Under the pieces are notes generated by a model. It saw nothing but the letters and a program-made list of their open reading frames with translations. It did no database searches and was not told the DNA's origin. Below, piece after piece: positions 19,182-28,643 of a stretch of 56,881 bases of DNA. How positions within the stretch are numbered: position 1 is the stretch's first letter; each line of letters starts with the position of its first letter. This stretch comes from Methanobrevibacter oralis. GTDB lineage: Archaea; Methanobacteriota; Methanobacteria; Methanobacteriales; Methanobacteriaceae. The stretch spans positions 1 through 56,881 of the forward strand of contig NZ_LWMU01000136.1 in the NCBI RefSeq assembly GCF_001639275.1, read 5' to 3'. Both the position numbers and the translations under genes were made by a program.

Positions 19182-19550
19182 TTGACAAGTAGGTCTGCTA
19201 CAGTATTGGTAATTTTTATAGTTGCAATTGTTGCTTTTTGTTTAGCTAGTGTTTTTGCATCTATGACTGGTCAAATTTCTATTTTACCAAATGAAACATC
19301 TAATAATACAACTATTGAAAATTTAACGAATAGTGATGATGGATTTAACTATCAAAGTTATGGTTCACAAGATATTTCATCATACGAGGGTAAAAATCAA
19401 GAAGTTCATTATGATACATCCAATGATGATTCAGATGATGATGGTTCCAGTTCTGATTCTAATTCAGACAGTCAAACTACTAAACCAAAATCTCCGGATG
19501 ATTCTTCAAGTAATGATGTAGAAAAGGAGACTAATCTTGAGGATGATTAA
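19182..19550 (+). CDS. Membrane-anchored, Ser/Asp-rich protein
   Basis: A 122-residue protein with one N-terminal hydrophobic segment (SATVLVIFIVAIVAFCLASV) and a low-complexity tail dominated by Ser, Asp, Asn and Thr (residues 60-122). It is probably an exported anchor protein whose charged tail lies in the cell wall. I chose TTG 19182 because GGTGTT at 19172-19177 is its ribosome-binding site; GTG 19173 would lie inside that site. Function unknown. It converges on arfB with 17 bases between the stop codons. Confidence 0.65.
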   Translation: MTSRSATVLVIFIVAIVAFCLASVFASMTGQISILPNETSNNTTIENLTNSDDGFNYQSYGSQDISSYEGKNQEVHYDTSNDDSDDDGSSSDSNSDSQTTKPKSPDDSSSNDVEKETNLEDD

Positions 19551-19567
19551 AATTAATAAGTTTAATT

Positions 19568-20260
19568 TTAGAAATCTAACAATTTTTCAATATCAAAAAG
19601 TACAGAATTAATAGATAAACTAAATAGTCTTTTTCCATAGATTTCATCTACATAAACACCATTTTCCTCAACATCTCTTGCCCCTTCATCTATATTAGAA
19701 TCATTTTCACGTGCTTTTTTAAAACCATATAAACCAACTTCTTCATATTCATTAACATTTGCTTGGTTTACAACTTCTGCTTCGTTAAGGATACCTAAAA
19801 CTTTAGCCATTGAAAGTTCACCACTTCCAGCATGAGGACCTTCAGAGGTGATAACTTTATTGTTTAAAATAATTGCCAGATTTGTTTTTTCTTCAATATG
19901 CCATAATTCAGTTAAAATTGGAATATTACCTCCATGAGCATTAACAATAACAACTTTTTCAATATTTAAGAATTTTTTAGCGGAATTTAAAGTATTAATG
20001 ATATTATCTTTTAATTCATCAAGGGAAACATGTACTCCATGATCAATTTCATCTAATTCATAAGCAGGATAGATAATTCCTAAAAATTTAGCTCCACTTT
20101 CAAGTGATGACTGTAATGCAATATGAGCAGCTATTTTTGCATCAGTATCAATTGGTAAAGCAGGGCCATGGTTTTCTAGATGGGATCCAAGAGCTATTAT
20201 TCCGACTTTATGAACTCTTGGATCTCTAATTTTCCCAGCACGATATCTTAATTCAGCCAT
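19568..20260 (-). CDS. arfB: ArfB, FAPy deformylase (creatininase family)
   Basis: Removes formate from 2-amino-5-formylamino-6-ribosylaminopyrimidinone 5'-phosphate, the second step of archaeal riboflavin and F420 synthesis. The 230-residue protein shows creatininase-family metal sites: GSHLENHGPALPIDTDAKIA near residue 25-44, DHGVH, and VNAHGGN. The GxxxENHG...LPIDTDAKIA pattern matches the methanogen ArfB subgroup rather than creatininase proper. It lies 13 bases downstream of a PUA-domain gene, in one minus-strand unit. Confidence 0.9.
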   Translation of the reverse strand: MAELRYRAGKIRDPRVHKVGIIALGSHLENHGPALPIDTDAKIAAHIALQSSLESGAKFLGIIYPAYELDEIDHGVHVSLDELKDNIINTLNSAKKFLNIEKVVIVNAHGGNIPILTELWHIEEKTNLAIILNNKVITSEGPHAGSGELSMAKVLGILNEAEVVNQANVNEYEEVGLYGFKKARENDSNIDEGARDVEENGVYVDEIYGKRLFSLSINSVLFDIEKLLDF

Positions 20261-20273
20261 TTAATTCACCTTT

Positions 20274-20756
20274 TTATAATTCAAAGTTCCAAATATCATC
20301 ACCGACATAATGTTTTGTTTCAATAGCTTTTCCAAAATCATTTTTAATCATTTCTTCACCACTAATCAAAGTTATTCCGATTGCTAATGGCTTTTTATGG
20401 GTTTCATCAACTATTAAAACAATATCTCCTTTTTCAACGCCTTTGTCACTATCAACAATTCCTGGACTCATAATATCAGCACCATTACTTACAAATTTTA
20501 TAGCACCCATATCAACAGTTACAGTTTTACCTTTAATTTCATTAGCTAGTGCTGCTTTAAGTGTTGGGAACGGTTTTCCATCAATAATTATGATGTAAGG
20601 TTCACCATCCACTAATATAAATGAGTTATCAGTGGTTTCTAATATTTCAACATTTTTCTTATTTTGAAGCAATTTGCCATAATCTTTTAATTCATTTTTT
20701 ATTTCTTTGATTTTCTTTTTTTTAAGATAATTTCTTTTTTTAACTTTTATGCTCAT
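20274..20756 (-). CDS. PUA-domain RNA-binding protein
   Basis: A 160-residue protein with a very basic, lysine-rich N-terminus (KVKKRNYLKKKKIKEIK) and a C-terminal PUA domain (about 75-155; VTVDMGAIKFVSNGADIMSPGI then KGDIVLIVDETHKKPLAIG). The MSPGI/GADxMxPGI pattern is typical of archaeal MCT-1/Tma20-like proteins, whose eukaryotic relatives act in translation re-initiation and recycling. It is first in the unit that continues into arfB. Confidence 0.88.
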   Translation of the reverse strand: MSIKVKKRNYLKKKKIKEIKNELKDYGKLLQNKKNVEILETTDNSFILVDGEPYIIIIDGKPFPTLKAALANEIKGKTVTVDMGAIKFVSNGADIMSPGIVDSDKGVEKGDIVLIVDETHKKPLAIGITLISGEEMIKNDFGKAIETKHYVGDDIWNFEL

Positions 20757-21453
20757 AATTTATCACATAATTTTTTATAAATAATAATATTAAAGTAAGA
20801 ATTAATAAATTTTATTGAATATTAATATTCACAGAAACTAGGGTGTTTATGTTTTTAAGTAATGTTGTTTATATAGGTTATACTAAGATTTTTATAGGAT
20901 TTGTGAACAAATTGTAAATAGGAATTAAAAATACATAAAAAAATTTATTAGGTGGGAGTGTCCGATAATTTTTGGGTAATACTTTTCATCACTTGAAATC
21001 ATAAGTTTTGATTTTTGACTTTTTGTTTTATTGACTTTTTTCAAGCATTACTAATTTAACCACACATTAAATAATATGACAAAAATAAACTATCAATAGT
21101 TATTTGATTAAACAACAATCAAATATAATTAATACATTCTATTTTTTAATGACGAATAATCATTTAACATTACAAAATGAAAACTTTACTAATATTACTT
21201 TAAATTACTTATAACTATTTAAAAAATCTTTATTTTAAAATAAAAAGAAATATATTTATATTTGAAGGAATTCATAATTATTAAACATACAACAACATAA
21301 ACTAACAAAAATAAATTCACTTCACGATCTAATTTTTTGTGATTTATATAATTTATTTTTTTCGATTTTAAAAAAAACTCAGATTAATTTTAAAATATAA
21401 CATTGTGTTTTTTTTTGTTGTATAATAAAACTAAAATATAGGTGAAATTAAAA
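20757..21453. other. Non-coding AT-rich gap upstream of a transposase remnant
   Basis: No supported gene. A perfect 16-base palindrome TGAATATTAATATTCA lies at 20816-20831, about 60 bases upstream of the PUA gene start. A stretch GGTGGGAGTGTCCGATAA at about 20952-20969 looks unlike its surroundings and may be the end of an old insertion. The rest is A/T runs leading to the AGGTGA site of the transposase remnant. Confidence 0.35.
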
Positions 21454-22777
21454 ATGAACACTACATATCAGAGTTATTATACTTTAAAGAATCTTGGCGA
21501 TAATATAGATAAAACACATGAATTTTACACATTATATTATTTATTTCAAATATTTAAAGAATTAAATCCCCATTATTTTAAAAAAAATAGAGGTTCAGAC
21601 AGACCAAGGATTTATACTGCAGATATTATGTTGCCTTTTGTACAATGGGGACATTTAAATAAAATAATAAGTTGTAGAGAGTTAGAAAACTGGTGGACAA
21701 GAAACGATGACACCTGTAATTTCATTTTGGATTGCAAAAAGCCAGGAAAAAGTAGCATAAATGAGTTTATTAATGATTATGATTATTTAATCGATGAATT
21801 TGACAAATTCATTGTAGATTTTTTCTCTAAAAACTGGTTTAATGGATGGAAATATAATTTATCATGATGGTACAATACTAAAAGGATATTGTAATGATTT
21901 TAAAAAATTATATGCGGATCAACTTTATTATTTAAGAGATTTCATTTTGGAGCATCGACACGAAACTGATGAAAATGAATTATGGTTTAAAATGGAAAGA
22001 TATTTCACTGAAAATGAATTAAAAGAAGACATTGAACTCCATTTTAAAAGATTTAAAAAAGATAGTGCATGCTAGTGGCATTTATATGCTAGAATCAATC
22101 TTTAAACGAAAAAACAGTTTGAAAAAAGTATTATTAAAAATCAAACACATGGAAGAAAATGTAAAAGGAAATCAACCTATCAGTATTGTAGACCCTGAAA
22201 CACATCACATTCTTGATAAAAATAACAAATGGGGATTTAATTATAATTTTCAAGCAGGAGTGGATGATAAATATGGAATGATAGTAGTACACTACATTAC
22301 ACAAAGCGCAAATGATAAAAAAGAACTATTAATAACTGTAAAAGAATTAAATGAACGATTACACAATGATAAGTACGTCATAGTTGTTGATCATGGATAT
22401 TGGCATTTAAAAAGTTTAAAAAAAATTTATAACTCGCCCACAACCATAATAATACCTGATAGAGCATCAGCAACACGTAAAAAAGAAAAAATTAATGAAA
22501 ACATAAAAGAAAACACTAATCAGAAAAACAATGAAAAAGAAAAATAAAAAAAATATAATTTCATTAAAGATTGGGAAAAAGACATTTATATAGAGTAAAT
22601 GATGAATTAACACAATATACAATCACACACAACATTAAAAAAATACACAAACATATGGCTGTTAATGTACTAAAAACCATATTAAATTTAATTAAACAAG
22701 AAAAAACAAAGCATAAAAATGTAAATATAAAGCTACATATAACTGTTTTACCTAATTTGGTTTGTTATAACATATAG
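21454..22777 (+). pseudogene. Frameshifted IS1182/IS5-like DDE transposase
   Basis: Four overlapping pieces in different frames together form one transposase. The N-terminal part (21454-21867) runs to NWFNGWKYN; the frame then shifts near 21842-21867 into YHDGTILKGYCNDFKKLY, which carries the first catalytic Asp (DGT). A further shift near 22040-22080 leads to ISIVDPETHHILDKN and VVDHGYWHLKSLK, with the second Asp. The last piece (22571-22777) has GKRHLYRV. The IS1182-like assignment rests on the DGTxxK and VxDxGYW motifs. Terminal repeats were not identified. It cannot make a full protein. Confidence 0.75.
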
Positions 22778-23367
<590 letters not shown>

Positions 23368-23432
23368 ATATTATTCAATAATTGTTTATTTCAAGATAAT
23401 TTTAGTAATGACTAATTTAGGGAGGTGTATCG

Positions 23433-23621
23433 ATGTCGAAAGGTACTCCATCAATGGGTAAAAAGAATAAAAAAACCCATATTAGATGTCGAAGATGTGG
23501 AAAAAACACTTATCACATTCGTAAGAAAGTCTGTGCTTCTTGTGGATTTGGGAAATCAAAAAAATTAAGAAGGTACAGCTGGCAAAATAAAAAACCAACT
23601 ACTAGAAAAAGATTAGTTTAA
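23433..23621 (+). CDS. rpl37e: Ribosomal protein L37e
   Basis: Basic zinc-binding large-subunit protein, 62 residues. The [19 protein letters not shown] start, the zinc site [10 protein letters not shown] ... CASCGFG and the RRYSWQNK segment are characteristic. GGGAGGTG precedes the ATG. It follows LSm in the conserved archaeal order and is closed by a hairpin. Confidence 0.96.
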   Translation: MSKGTPSMGKKNKKTHIRCRRCGKNTYHIRKKVCASCGFGKSKKLRRYSWQNKKPTTRKRLV

Positions 23622-23633
23622 GTTGGTTGTTAT

Positions 23634-23655
23634 GAAGATTATTTAATTAATCTTC
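23634..23655 (+). terminator. Terminator hairpin after L37e
   Basis: Perfect 8-base arms GAAGATTA and TAATCTTC around a 6-base loop, 12 bases after the L37e stop, followed within 20 bases by a run of T. Confidence 0.6.
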
Positions 23656-23782
23656 AATTAAATCTATTTTTTTTAAATAATTTTACTAAAAATATTATTT
23701 TAGACTTTTTTTCAAATCAATTAATTTAAATAAGATTAAAAATAATTGATTATTGTATATAAATTATAATGGAGGTCATTTA

Positions 23783-24193
23783 ATGGTATCTATGAATGAT
23801 ATTTTTTTAAAAGAAAATATGAATTTAGATGAATATTTAATATTAACTCGTGAAAAGGGTGATGTATTAGCTATTAAAACTAAATACATTGGAATTAAAC
23901 AAAGACAAGATCGTATGATGAGTATTAACTTTAATGTTAGTCCTCCACAGATGAAAGAAATCGAAGGATTTTTTGAAGGTACTAATGATTTTGATACACT
24001 ATATTATGATATAAGTCAAACTGGTTTCGTTCCAGTTAATTTTCGAGGAATGTCTTCTGTAACAAGAAATGTTGGTGCAGATAATGACACAATTTTTTCA
24101 TTGTCTATTCTTTTAGAACCAGTTAATGATGTACCGAAGGATTCTTATATCGAACCAGTTTGTGAATGTTGTGTATTTCATCATATTCAATAA
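23783..24193 (+). CDS. Conserved-looking protein of unknown family, paralogue 1
   Basis: A 136-residue soluble protein I do not recognise. It starts at ATG 23783 after GGAGGT; the TTG 23753 is upstream of that site. The core DEYLILTREKGDVLAIKTKY, then RMMSINF, EIEGFFEGTND and FVPVNFRG aligns along its length with the next gene, so the two are tandem duplicates. It appears to be a compact all-beta domain with one helix. The end carries a CECCVFHH cluster that could bind metal and is absent from paralogue 2. No function can be assigned. Confidence 0.75.
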   Translation: MVSMNDIFLKENMNLDEYLILTREKGDVLAIKTKYIGIKQRQDRMMSINFNVSPPQMKEIEGFFEGTNDFDTLYYDISQTGFVPVNFRGMSSVTRNVGADNDTIFSLSILLEPVNDVPKDSYIEPVCECCVFHHIQ

Positions 24194-24208
24194 AATGGGG
24201 GATTTTTT

Positions 24209-24598
24209 CTGCCAAATAACGAAATAAATTCTTATATTACATTTACTAAAATGAGATCTGGCGATAAAATTCAGATTGAACAGAAATATGTTCAAATTAG
24301 AGAAGGTCAAAATAAAATCATGGCTTTAAGTTACAAAGCACCCTTATTTGAAACTGTTGAACTTGAGAGATTTTTTGATGGCTTAAACGCTTCTGAAAAA
24401 ATTCAATTAGATATTGGAGGTACTGGTGATTTTGGTGTAAGCTTTAGAGGTTTAATTGAAGGTAAAGAAAAAAACTTTAGTCGAAATATTGACCATAAAA
24501 TTTTATTATTAGAAGAATATAAGTGTCCTAAAAAAGGGGAATATGTTAATATAAAGAGATATTCTAAATTTGTTCCTAAAAATCAACAACAAACTTAA
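24209..24598 (+). CDS. Unknown-family protein, paralogue 2, probable CTG start
   Basis: A 129-residue relative of the preceding gene (SGDKIQIEQKY ~ KGDVLAIKTKY; ELERFFDGLN ~ EIEGFFEGTN; GVSFRGL ~ PVNFRGM). The first ATG (24251) would remove the strand aligning with LILTR of the paralogue. Upstream in frame there is no ATG, GTG or TTG before the previous gene's stop, but CTG at 24209 lies 6 bases after GGGGGA. I therefore call a CTG start. The two genes are 15 bases apart in the same frame. Function unknown. Confidence 0.7.
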   Translation: MPNNEINSYITFTKMRSGDKIQIEQKYVQIREGQNKIMALSYKAPLFETVELERFFDGLNASEKIQLDIGGTGDFGVSFRGLIEGKEKNFSRNIDHKILLLEEYKCPKKGEYVNIKRYSKFVPKNQQQT

Positions 24599-24626
24599 GT
24601 GGAGTTTAATTATACTAATTCCACTT
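24597..24626. terminator. Bidirectional terminator hairpin between convergent genes
   Basis: Perfect 7-base arms AAGTGGA (24597-24603) and TCCACTT (24620-24626) lie across the stop codons of the convergent genes 24209-24598 and 24610-24954. A hairpin can form on either transcript. Confidence 0.5.
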
Positions 24627-24954
24627 CATCTTCTATTGCTTCCCATAATTCAGGAGCCCAACTTTGTTTAGCATTAATTACCATATCTAAAAGTCTTATT
24701 TTTCCATCTTTAAATCTAAATATTCTGTAATCTTGTTGTGGTTTTTTCTCACTACCTTCTTTATTACAATCAAGGTATATTCCTTCATCATAATTTTCTT
24801 CGAAATCACCGGATTTTACGAAATCTCCAACAAGTGAATAACCATTCCTTACACTTTTATCTAGTTTTTCAACGGTTTTAAGCCATCCGCCCTGTGATCT
24901 AAAATTTATATCTGGATCAATTTTTGTTATTTCTTTTTGCCAATTTAGTTTCAT
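24610..24954 (-). CDS. Hypothetical small acidic protein
   Basis: A 114-residue protein of no family I can name. It begins KLNWQKEITKIDPDINF, is soluble with no membrane segment, and has a beta-rich middle (RIFRFKDGKIRLLDMVI) and an acidic end (WEAIEDEVELV). A GGTAAT sequence just before the ATG may be its ribosome-binding site. It converges on the paralogue pair and diverges from rnc. Codon and base use look like the neighbours. Confidence 0.6.
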   Translation of the reverse strand: MKLNWQKEITKIDPDINFRSQGGWLKTVEKLDKSVRNGYSLVGDFVKSGDFEENYDEGIYLDCNKEGSEKKPQQDYRIFRFKDGKIRLLDMVINAKQSWAPELWEAIEDEVELV

Positions 24955-25125
24955 ATTACCAAATCCTTTCGTATTATTGTTTTTATAATGTTTTTAATTT
25001 AAATGAAAAGTAGGAGCATTTGAAAAGTAATATTTTATTTCACTATTTGCTAAGATTAAATATATCATATTTATATATTCTAAAATAAAAATTTAATAAC
25101 ATTAAAAAAATTTTAGGCTTTGATC

Positions 25126-25806
25126 ATGAATTTATTTGAAAAATTTGGTATTGTAACTGAAAATGAACATTTATATGAAATAGCTTTTACTCATGGTTCT
25201 TATTCATCAGATAATAATTTGAAATATAGTTATGAGAGATTAGAGTTCTTAGGTGATGCTGTTTTAAGTTTAATTGTTTCCGAATATTTATATAATAAGT
25301 ATCCTGATTGTGAAGAGGGAAGTTTGACAAAACTAAGAGCAAATTTTGTTTGTCAATCAGCATTAATATTTTACTCCCATGAATTAAATTTAAGGGATTA
25401 TATTAGGATTTCTTCTGATAATATTTATTTAACAGAAAATGAAATCTTATCTGTTACAGCAGATATTTTTGAATCATTTTTAGGTGCAATTTTTTTAGAT
25501 CAAGGTATTGAATTTGCAAAAGATTTTGTTTCAAAAACAATATTCAAATATATAGATGAAGGAAGAGTATTTTTCTTTGATTACAAATCTTTAATAAAAG
25601 AATATGGGGATTCTTGTGAATTGAGAGTTAGTTATGAAATTTTAGATGAAATTGGTTTTCCTCATGATAAAACTTTTACAATGGCTATTTTAATCGATGG
25701 AAAACAGATGGGTATTGGTAAAGGTAAAAATAAGAAAGAAGCAGAACAAGCAGCTGCTAAAGAAGCTATTAGCAAATTAAATATTGGTGTTTTAAATGAA
25801 AAGTGA
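25126..25806 (+). CDS. rnc: Ribonuclease III
   Basis: Double-strand-specific endoribonuclease, 226 residues. The catalytic signature [14 protein letters not shown] (about 36-49) and the second acidic site [16 protein letters not shown] (about 108-123) are intact. A dsRNA-binding domain follows (about 150-220; [10 protein letters not shown] ... [20 protein letters not shown]). ATG 25126 is preferred over TTG 25120. RNase III is common in bacteria but patchy in archaea. The end overlaps metX by 11 bases, so it is fixed in this operon and not an isolated insertion. Confidence 0.93.
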   Translation: MNLFEKFGIVTENEHLYEIAFTHGSYSSDNNLKYSYERLEFLGDAVLSLIVSEYLYNKYPDCEEGSLTKLRANFVCQSALIFYSHELNLRDYIRISSDNIYLTENEILSVTADIFESFLGAIFLDQGIEFAKDFVSKTIFKYIDEGRVFFFDYKSLIKEYGDSCELRVSYEILDEIGFPHDKTFTMAILIDGKQMGIGKGKNKKEAEQAAAKEAISKLNIGVLNEK

Positions 25807-27262
25807 ATCTGTTGGTGTTGTTAAAACAAAATATTTCAATATTAAAGAACCCATTAAATTAGAAAGTGGAAAATCTCTTGATAATGTTACAGTAGCTTAT
25901 GAAACATATGGTGTACTTAATAAAGATAAAAATAATGCAATTCTTATTTGTCATGCTTTAACTGGTGATGCTCATGCAGCAGGGTGGCATGAAGGCGATA
26001 AAAAACCTGGTTGGTGGGAAATCATAATCGGGCCTGGAAAAGCATTAGATACTGATAAATATTTTATTATTTGTTCTAATGTGTTAGGTGGTTGTAAAGG
26101 TACAACAGGTCCTAATTCTATTAATCCAAAGACAGGTAAACAATATGGGCTTGATTTTCCAGTAATTACTATTAAAGACATGGTTGATGTTCAAAAATTA
26201 TTAATTGACTCATTTGGAATTAGTAATCTAGTTGCTGTTATTGGAGGGTCCATGGGTGGAATGCAAGTTTTACAATGGATTATTTCATATCCTAAGATGA
26301 TGAAAAAAGCTATTCCAATAGCTACTACTGCTAGATCATCTCCTCAACAAATTGCTTTTAATGAAGTTGGTAGACAATCAATTTACAGTGATTTAAATTG
26401 GGCAGGTGGTAATTATTATGAAAGTGGTAAAACTCCTAAAAATGGTTTATCTGTTGCTAGAATGGTCGCTCATATTACTTATTTAAGTGAAGAATCAATG
26501 TATCTTAAATTTGGTCGTGATTTACAGGATAAAGATGAAATAAGTTATGATTTATCACTTGACTTTCAAGTAGAAAGTTATTTACATCATCAAGGTGAAA
26601 GCTTTGTAAAACGTTTTGATGCAAATAGTTATATATTTATTACTAAAGCTGTTGACTTATTTGATCTTTCAGTTAACAACTCATTAATTGATGGATTTAA
26701 AAATGTTGAATCTAAAGTAGGAATCATTTCTGTTGATTCAGATTGGTTATATCCAACTGAACAAAGTACAGATATTTTAACAGCTCTCAATGCTAATGAT
26801 GTTGAAGTTTCATTTTCACAAATAAAATCTAATTATGGCCACGATGCATTTTTACTTGAAAAAGGACAACTTAATTATATTATTTCACAATTTTTATCCG
26901 AAAATATTGTGGCTGATTTAATGAAAAGAGGTGGACCTACAATTAAAGAGGATGTCAATGTTAAACAGGCAGCTAAATTGATGTTAGACACTCATGTAAC
27001 CCATATACCTGTTGTTGATGATGAAAAAAAGCTAATTGGTATTTTTACCAGTTGGGATTTATCAAAATCAATTGCTACTAACTGTGAGAACTTAAAAGAT
27101 ATCATGACCACTTCAGTTAAGTATTGTCATGCAGATGACCCTATTGAAGAAATCGCTCGTATGATGAATAAATATCATATTTCTGCTCTTCCAGTTGTTG
27201 ATGATGATTTTGAAGTTCAAGGTATTATAACAACTGATCAAATTAGTAACATGTTTTCATAA
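25796..27262 (+). CDS. metX: Homoserine O-acetyltransferase fused to CBS domains
   Basis: Acetylates homoserine, committing it to methionine synthesis. Residues 1-370 are an alpha/beta hydrolase of the MetX family, with the nucleophile Ser152 in GGSMGGMQ and the His in YGHDAFL. Residues about 375-488 form two CBS motifs ([18 protein letters not shown] and [18 protein letters not shown]), probably binding an adenosyl compound and giving feedback control. MetX-CBS fusions occur in other methanogens. It overlaps rnc by 11 bases and faces metY, the next enzyme, across a terminator. Confidence 0.94.
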   Translation: MKSESVGVVKTKYFNIKEPIKLESGKSLDNVTVAYETYGVLNKDKNNAILICHALTGDAHAAGWHEGDKKPGWWEIIIGPGKALDTDKYFIICSNVLGGCKGTTGPNSINPKTGKQYGLDFPVITIKDMVDVQKLLIDSFGISNLVAVIGGSMGGMQVLQWIISYPKMMKKAIPIATTARSSPQQIAFNEVGRQSIYSDLNWAGGNYYESGKTPKNGLSVARMVAHITYLSEESMYLKFGRDLQDKDEISYDLSLDFQVESYLHHQGESFVKRFDANSYIFITKAVDLFDLSVNNSLIDGFKNVESKVGIISVDSDWLYPTEQSTDILTALNANDVEVSFSQIKSNYGHDAFLLEKGQLNYIISQFLSENIVADLMKRGGPTIKEDVNVKQAAKLMLDTHVTHIPVVDDEKKLIGIFTSWDLSKSIATNCENLKDIMTTSVKYCHADDPIEEIARMMNKYHISALPVVDDDFEVQGIITTDQISNMFS

Positions 27263-27269
27263 TATAAAT

Positions 27270-27290
27270 AGAAAGGTATTAAACCTTTCT
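27270..27290. terminator. Bidirectional terminator between metX and metY
   Basis: Perfect 8-base arms AGAAAGGT and ACCTTTCT around a 5-base loop (ATTAA). It lies 8 bases past the metX stop and touches the metY stop codon, so it can serve both convergent genes. Confidence 0.7.
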
Positions 27291-28578
27291 AACTAATTGC
27301 TTTTTTTAATGCTTGGTCTATATCATAAATCAAATCGTCTACATCTTCAATTCCAACAGACATTCTAATAAAGTCAGGAGTAATTCCACTTTCAATTTGT
27401 TCTTTTTGAGTCATATTAGAATGTGTAGTACTTGCTGGATGAATTACTAAAGTTTTAGCATCAGCAATATTAGCTACATGACTTAAAAGTTCAACACTTT
27501 CAATGAATTTTTTACCTTCTTCAATTCCACCTTTTATACCAAAACCAACAATGCAACCATAATTGCCTTTTAAGTATTTTTTAGCCATCTCGTGGTTTTC
27601 ATTATCTTCAAGTCCAGGATAATTAACCCAGGATACTGCTTCATGACTTTTTAAAAATTTAGCTATTTCTAAGGCATTTTTGCAATGTTGATTTACTCTT
27701 AAGCTTAATGTTTCACAACTTTGTAAAATCATAAAAGCATTAATCGGGCTCATAACGGTTCCTAAATCCTTCATTAGATGAACTCTTGCTTTTGTAATAT
27801 ATGCTTTATTTTTAAAAGCTTCACTGTAAATTAGTCCATGATATGCTGGGTCTGGTTTAGTAAATTGTGGAAATTTTCCACAGCTCCAATCGAATTTTCC
27901 TCCATCTACTATTACACCACCCATACTTGTTCCGTTTCCGGATAAAAATTTAGTAGCTGAGTGTACAACAATATCTGCACCATAATCAAGGGGTTTTACC
28001 ATTGTAATAGCAGAGGTATTATCTACAATTAATGGAATATTGTTTTCATGTGCAATTTCAGATAAAGCTTCAAAATCTGGAATGTCTAGTTGGGGATTTC
28101 CGATTGATTCACAGTATATTGCTTTTGTATTTTCATTAATAGCTTCTTTGTAAGCTTTTAAATCATGTGTATCAACAAAATTTACTTTTATTTTCCAATT
28201 TGGCATCGTATTTTTAAATAAAGTATATGTTCCTCCATAGAGGTTATTTGATGATACAATTTCGTCTCCAGCTCCTGCAATGTTTAGTATTGCAAGTAAA
28301 ATTGCACTCATTCCACTAGACTGAGCTAATGCTCCAACTCCATTTTCAATAGCCGCTACTCTTTTTTCTAAAACTTCTGAAGTGGGATTTGAAAGTCTTG
28401 TATAAATATGTCCTTCTTCTTCAAGTGCATATAATTTTTTAGCTTGTTCTGCACTTTTAAAAGCATAAGAACTAGTATGATAAATAGGAGTAGCTCTAGC
28501 ACCAGTAACAGGATCAGCTTCTTCTTCGCCTGCATGAACTTCTAAGGTTCTTTGGCCGTATTTGTGTTTTTTTTCCAT
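27289..28578 (-). CDS. metY: O-acetylhomoserine aminocarboxypropyltransferase
   Basis: PLP enzyme that makes homocysteine from O-acetylhomoserine and sulfide, following MetX. The 429-residue length is that of the MetY group and longer than cystathionine gamma-synthases. The PLP lysine is K210 in [10 protein letters not shown], with [11 protein letters not shown] and YGGTYTLF loops binding the cofactor and NTSA (DNTSAITM) preceding it. It is transcribed toward metX and starts after AGGTGAAAT. Confidence 0.93.
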   Translation of the reverse strand: MEKKHKYGQRTLEVHAGEEEADPVTGARATPIYHTSSYAFKSAEQAKKLYALEEEGHIYTRLSNPTSEVLEKRVAAIENGVGALAQSSGMSAILLAILNIAGAGDEIVSSNNLYGGTYTLFKNTMPNWKIKVNFVDTHDLKAYKEAINENTKAIYCESIGNPQLDIPDFEALSEIAHENNIPLIVDNTSAITMVKPLDYGADIVVHSATKFLSGNGTSMGGVIVDGGKFDWSCGKFPQFTKPDPAYHGLIYSEAFKNKAYITKARVHLMKDLGTVMSPINAFMILQSCETLSLRVNQHCKNALEIAKFLKSHEAVSWVNYPGLEDNENHEMAKKYLKGNYGCIVGFGIKGGIEEGKKFIESVELLSHVANIADAKTLVIHPASTTHSNMTQKEQIESGITPDFIRMSVGIEDVDDLIYDIDQALKKAIS

Positions 28579-28643
28579 AAAATTTCACCTAATTAGATAT
28601 TGTTTAATAAAATATTTATAAGTAATTTTTTAAATTATTATTG

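Noticed and set aside
20849-20917. A 22-residue open frame with GGGTG upstream
   Set aside because: Too short, no recognisable motif, and lying in a degenerate region; chance is likely.
20941-21060. Terminal repeat of the IS1182-like element
   Set aside because: The matching reverse-complement end was not found downstream of the transposase remnant.
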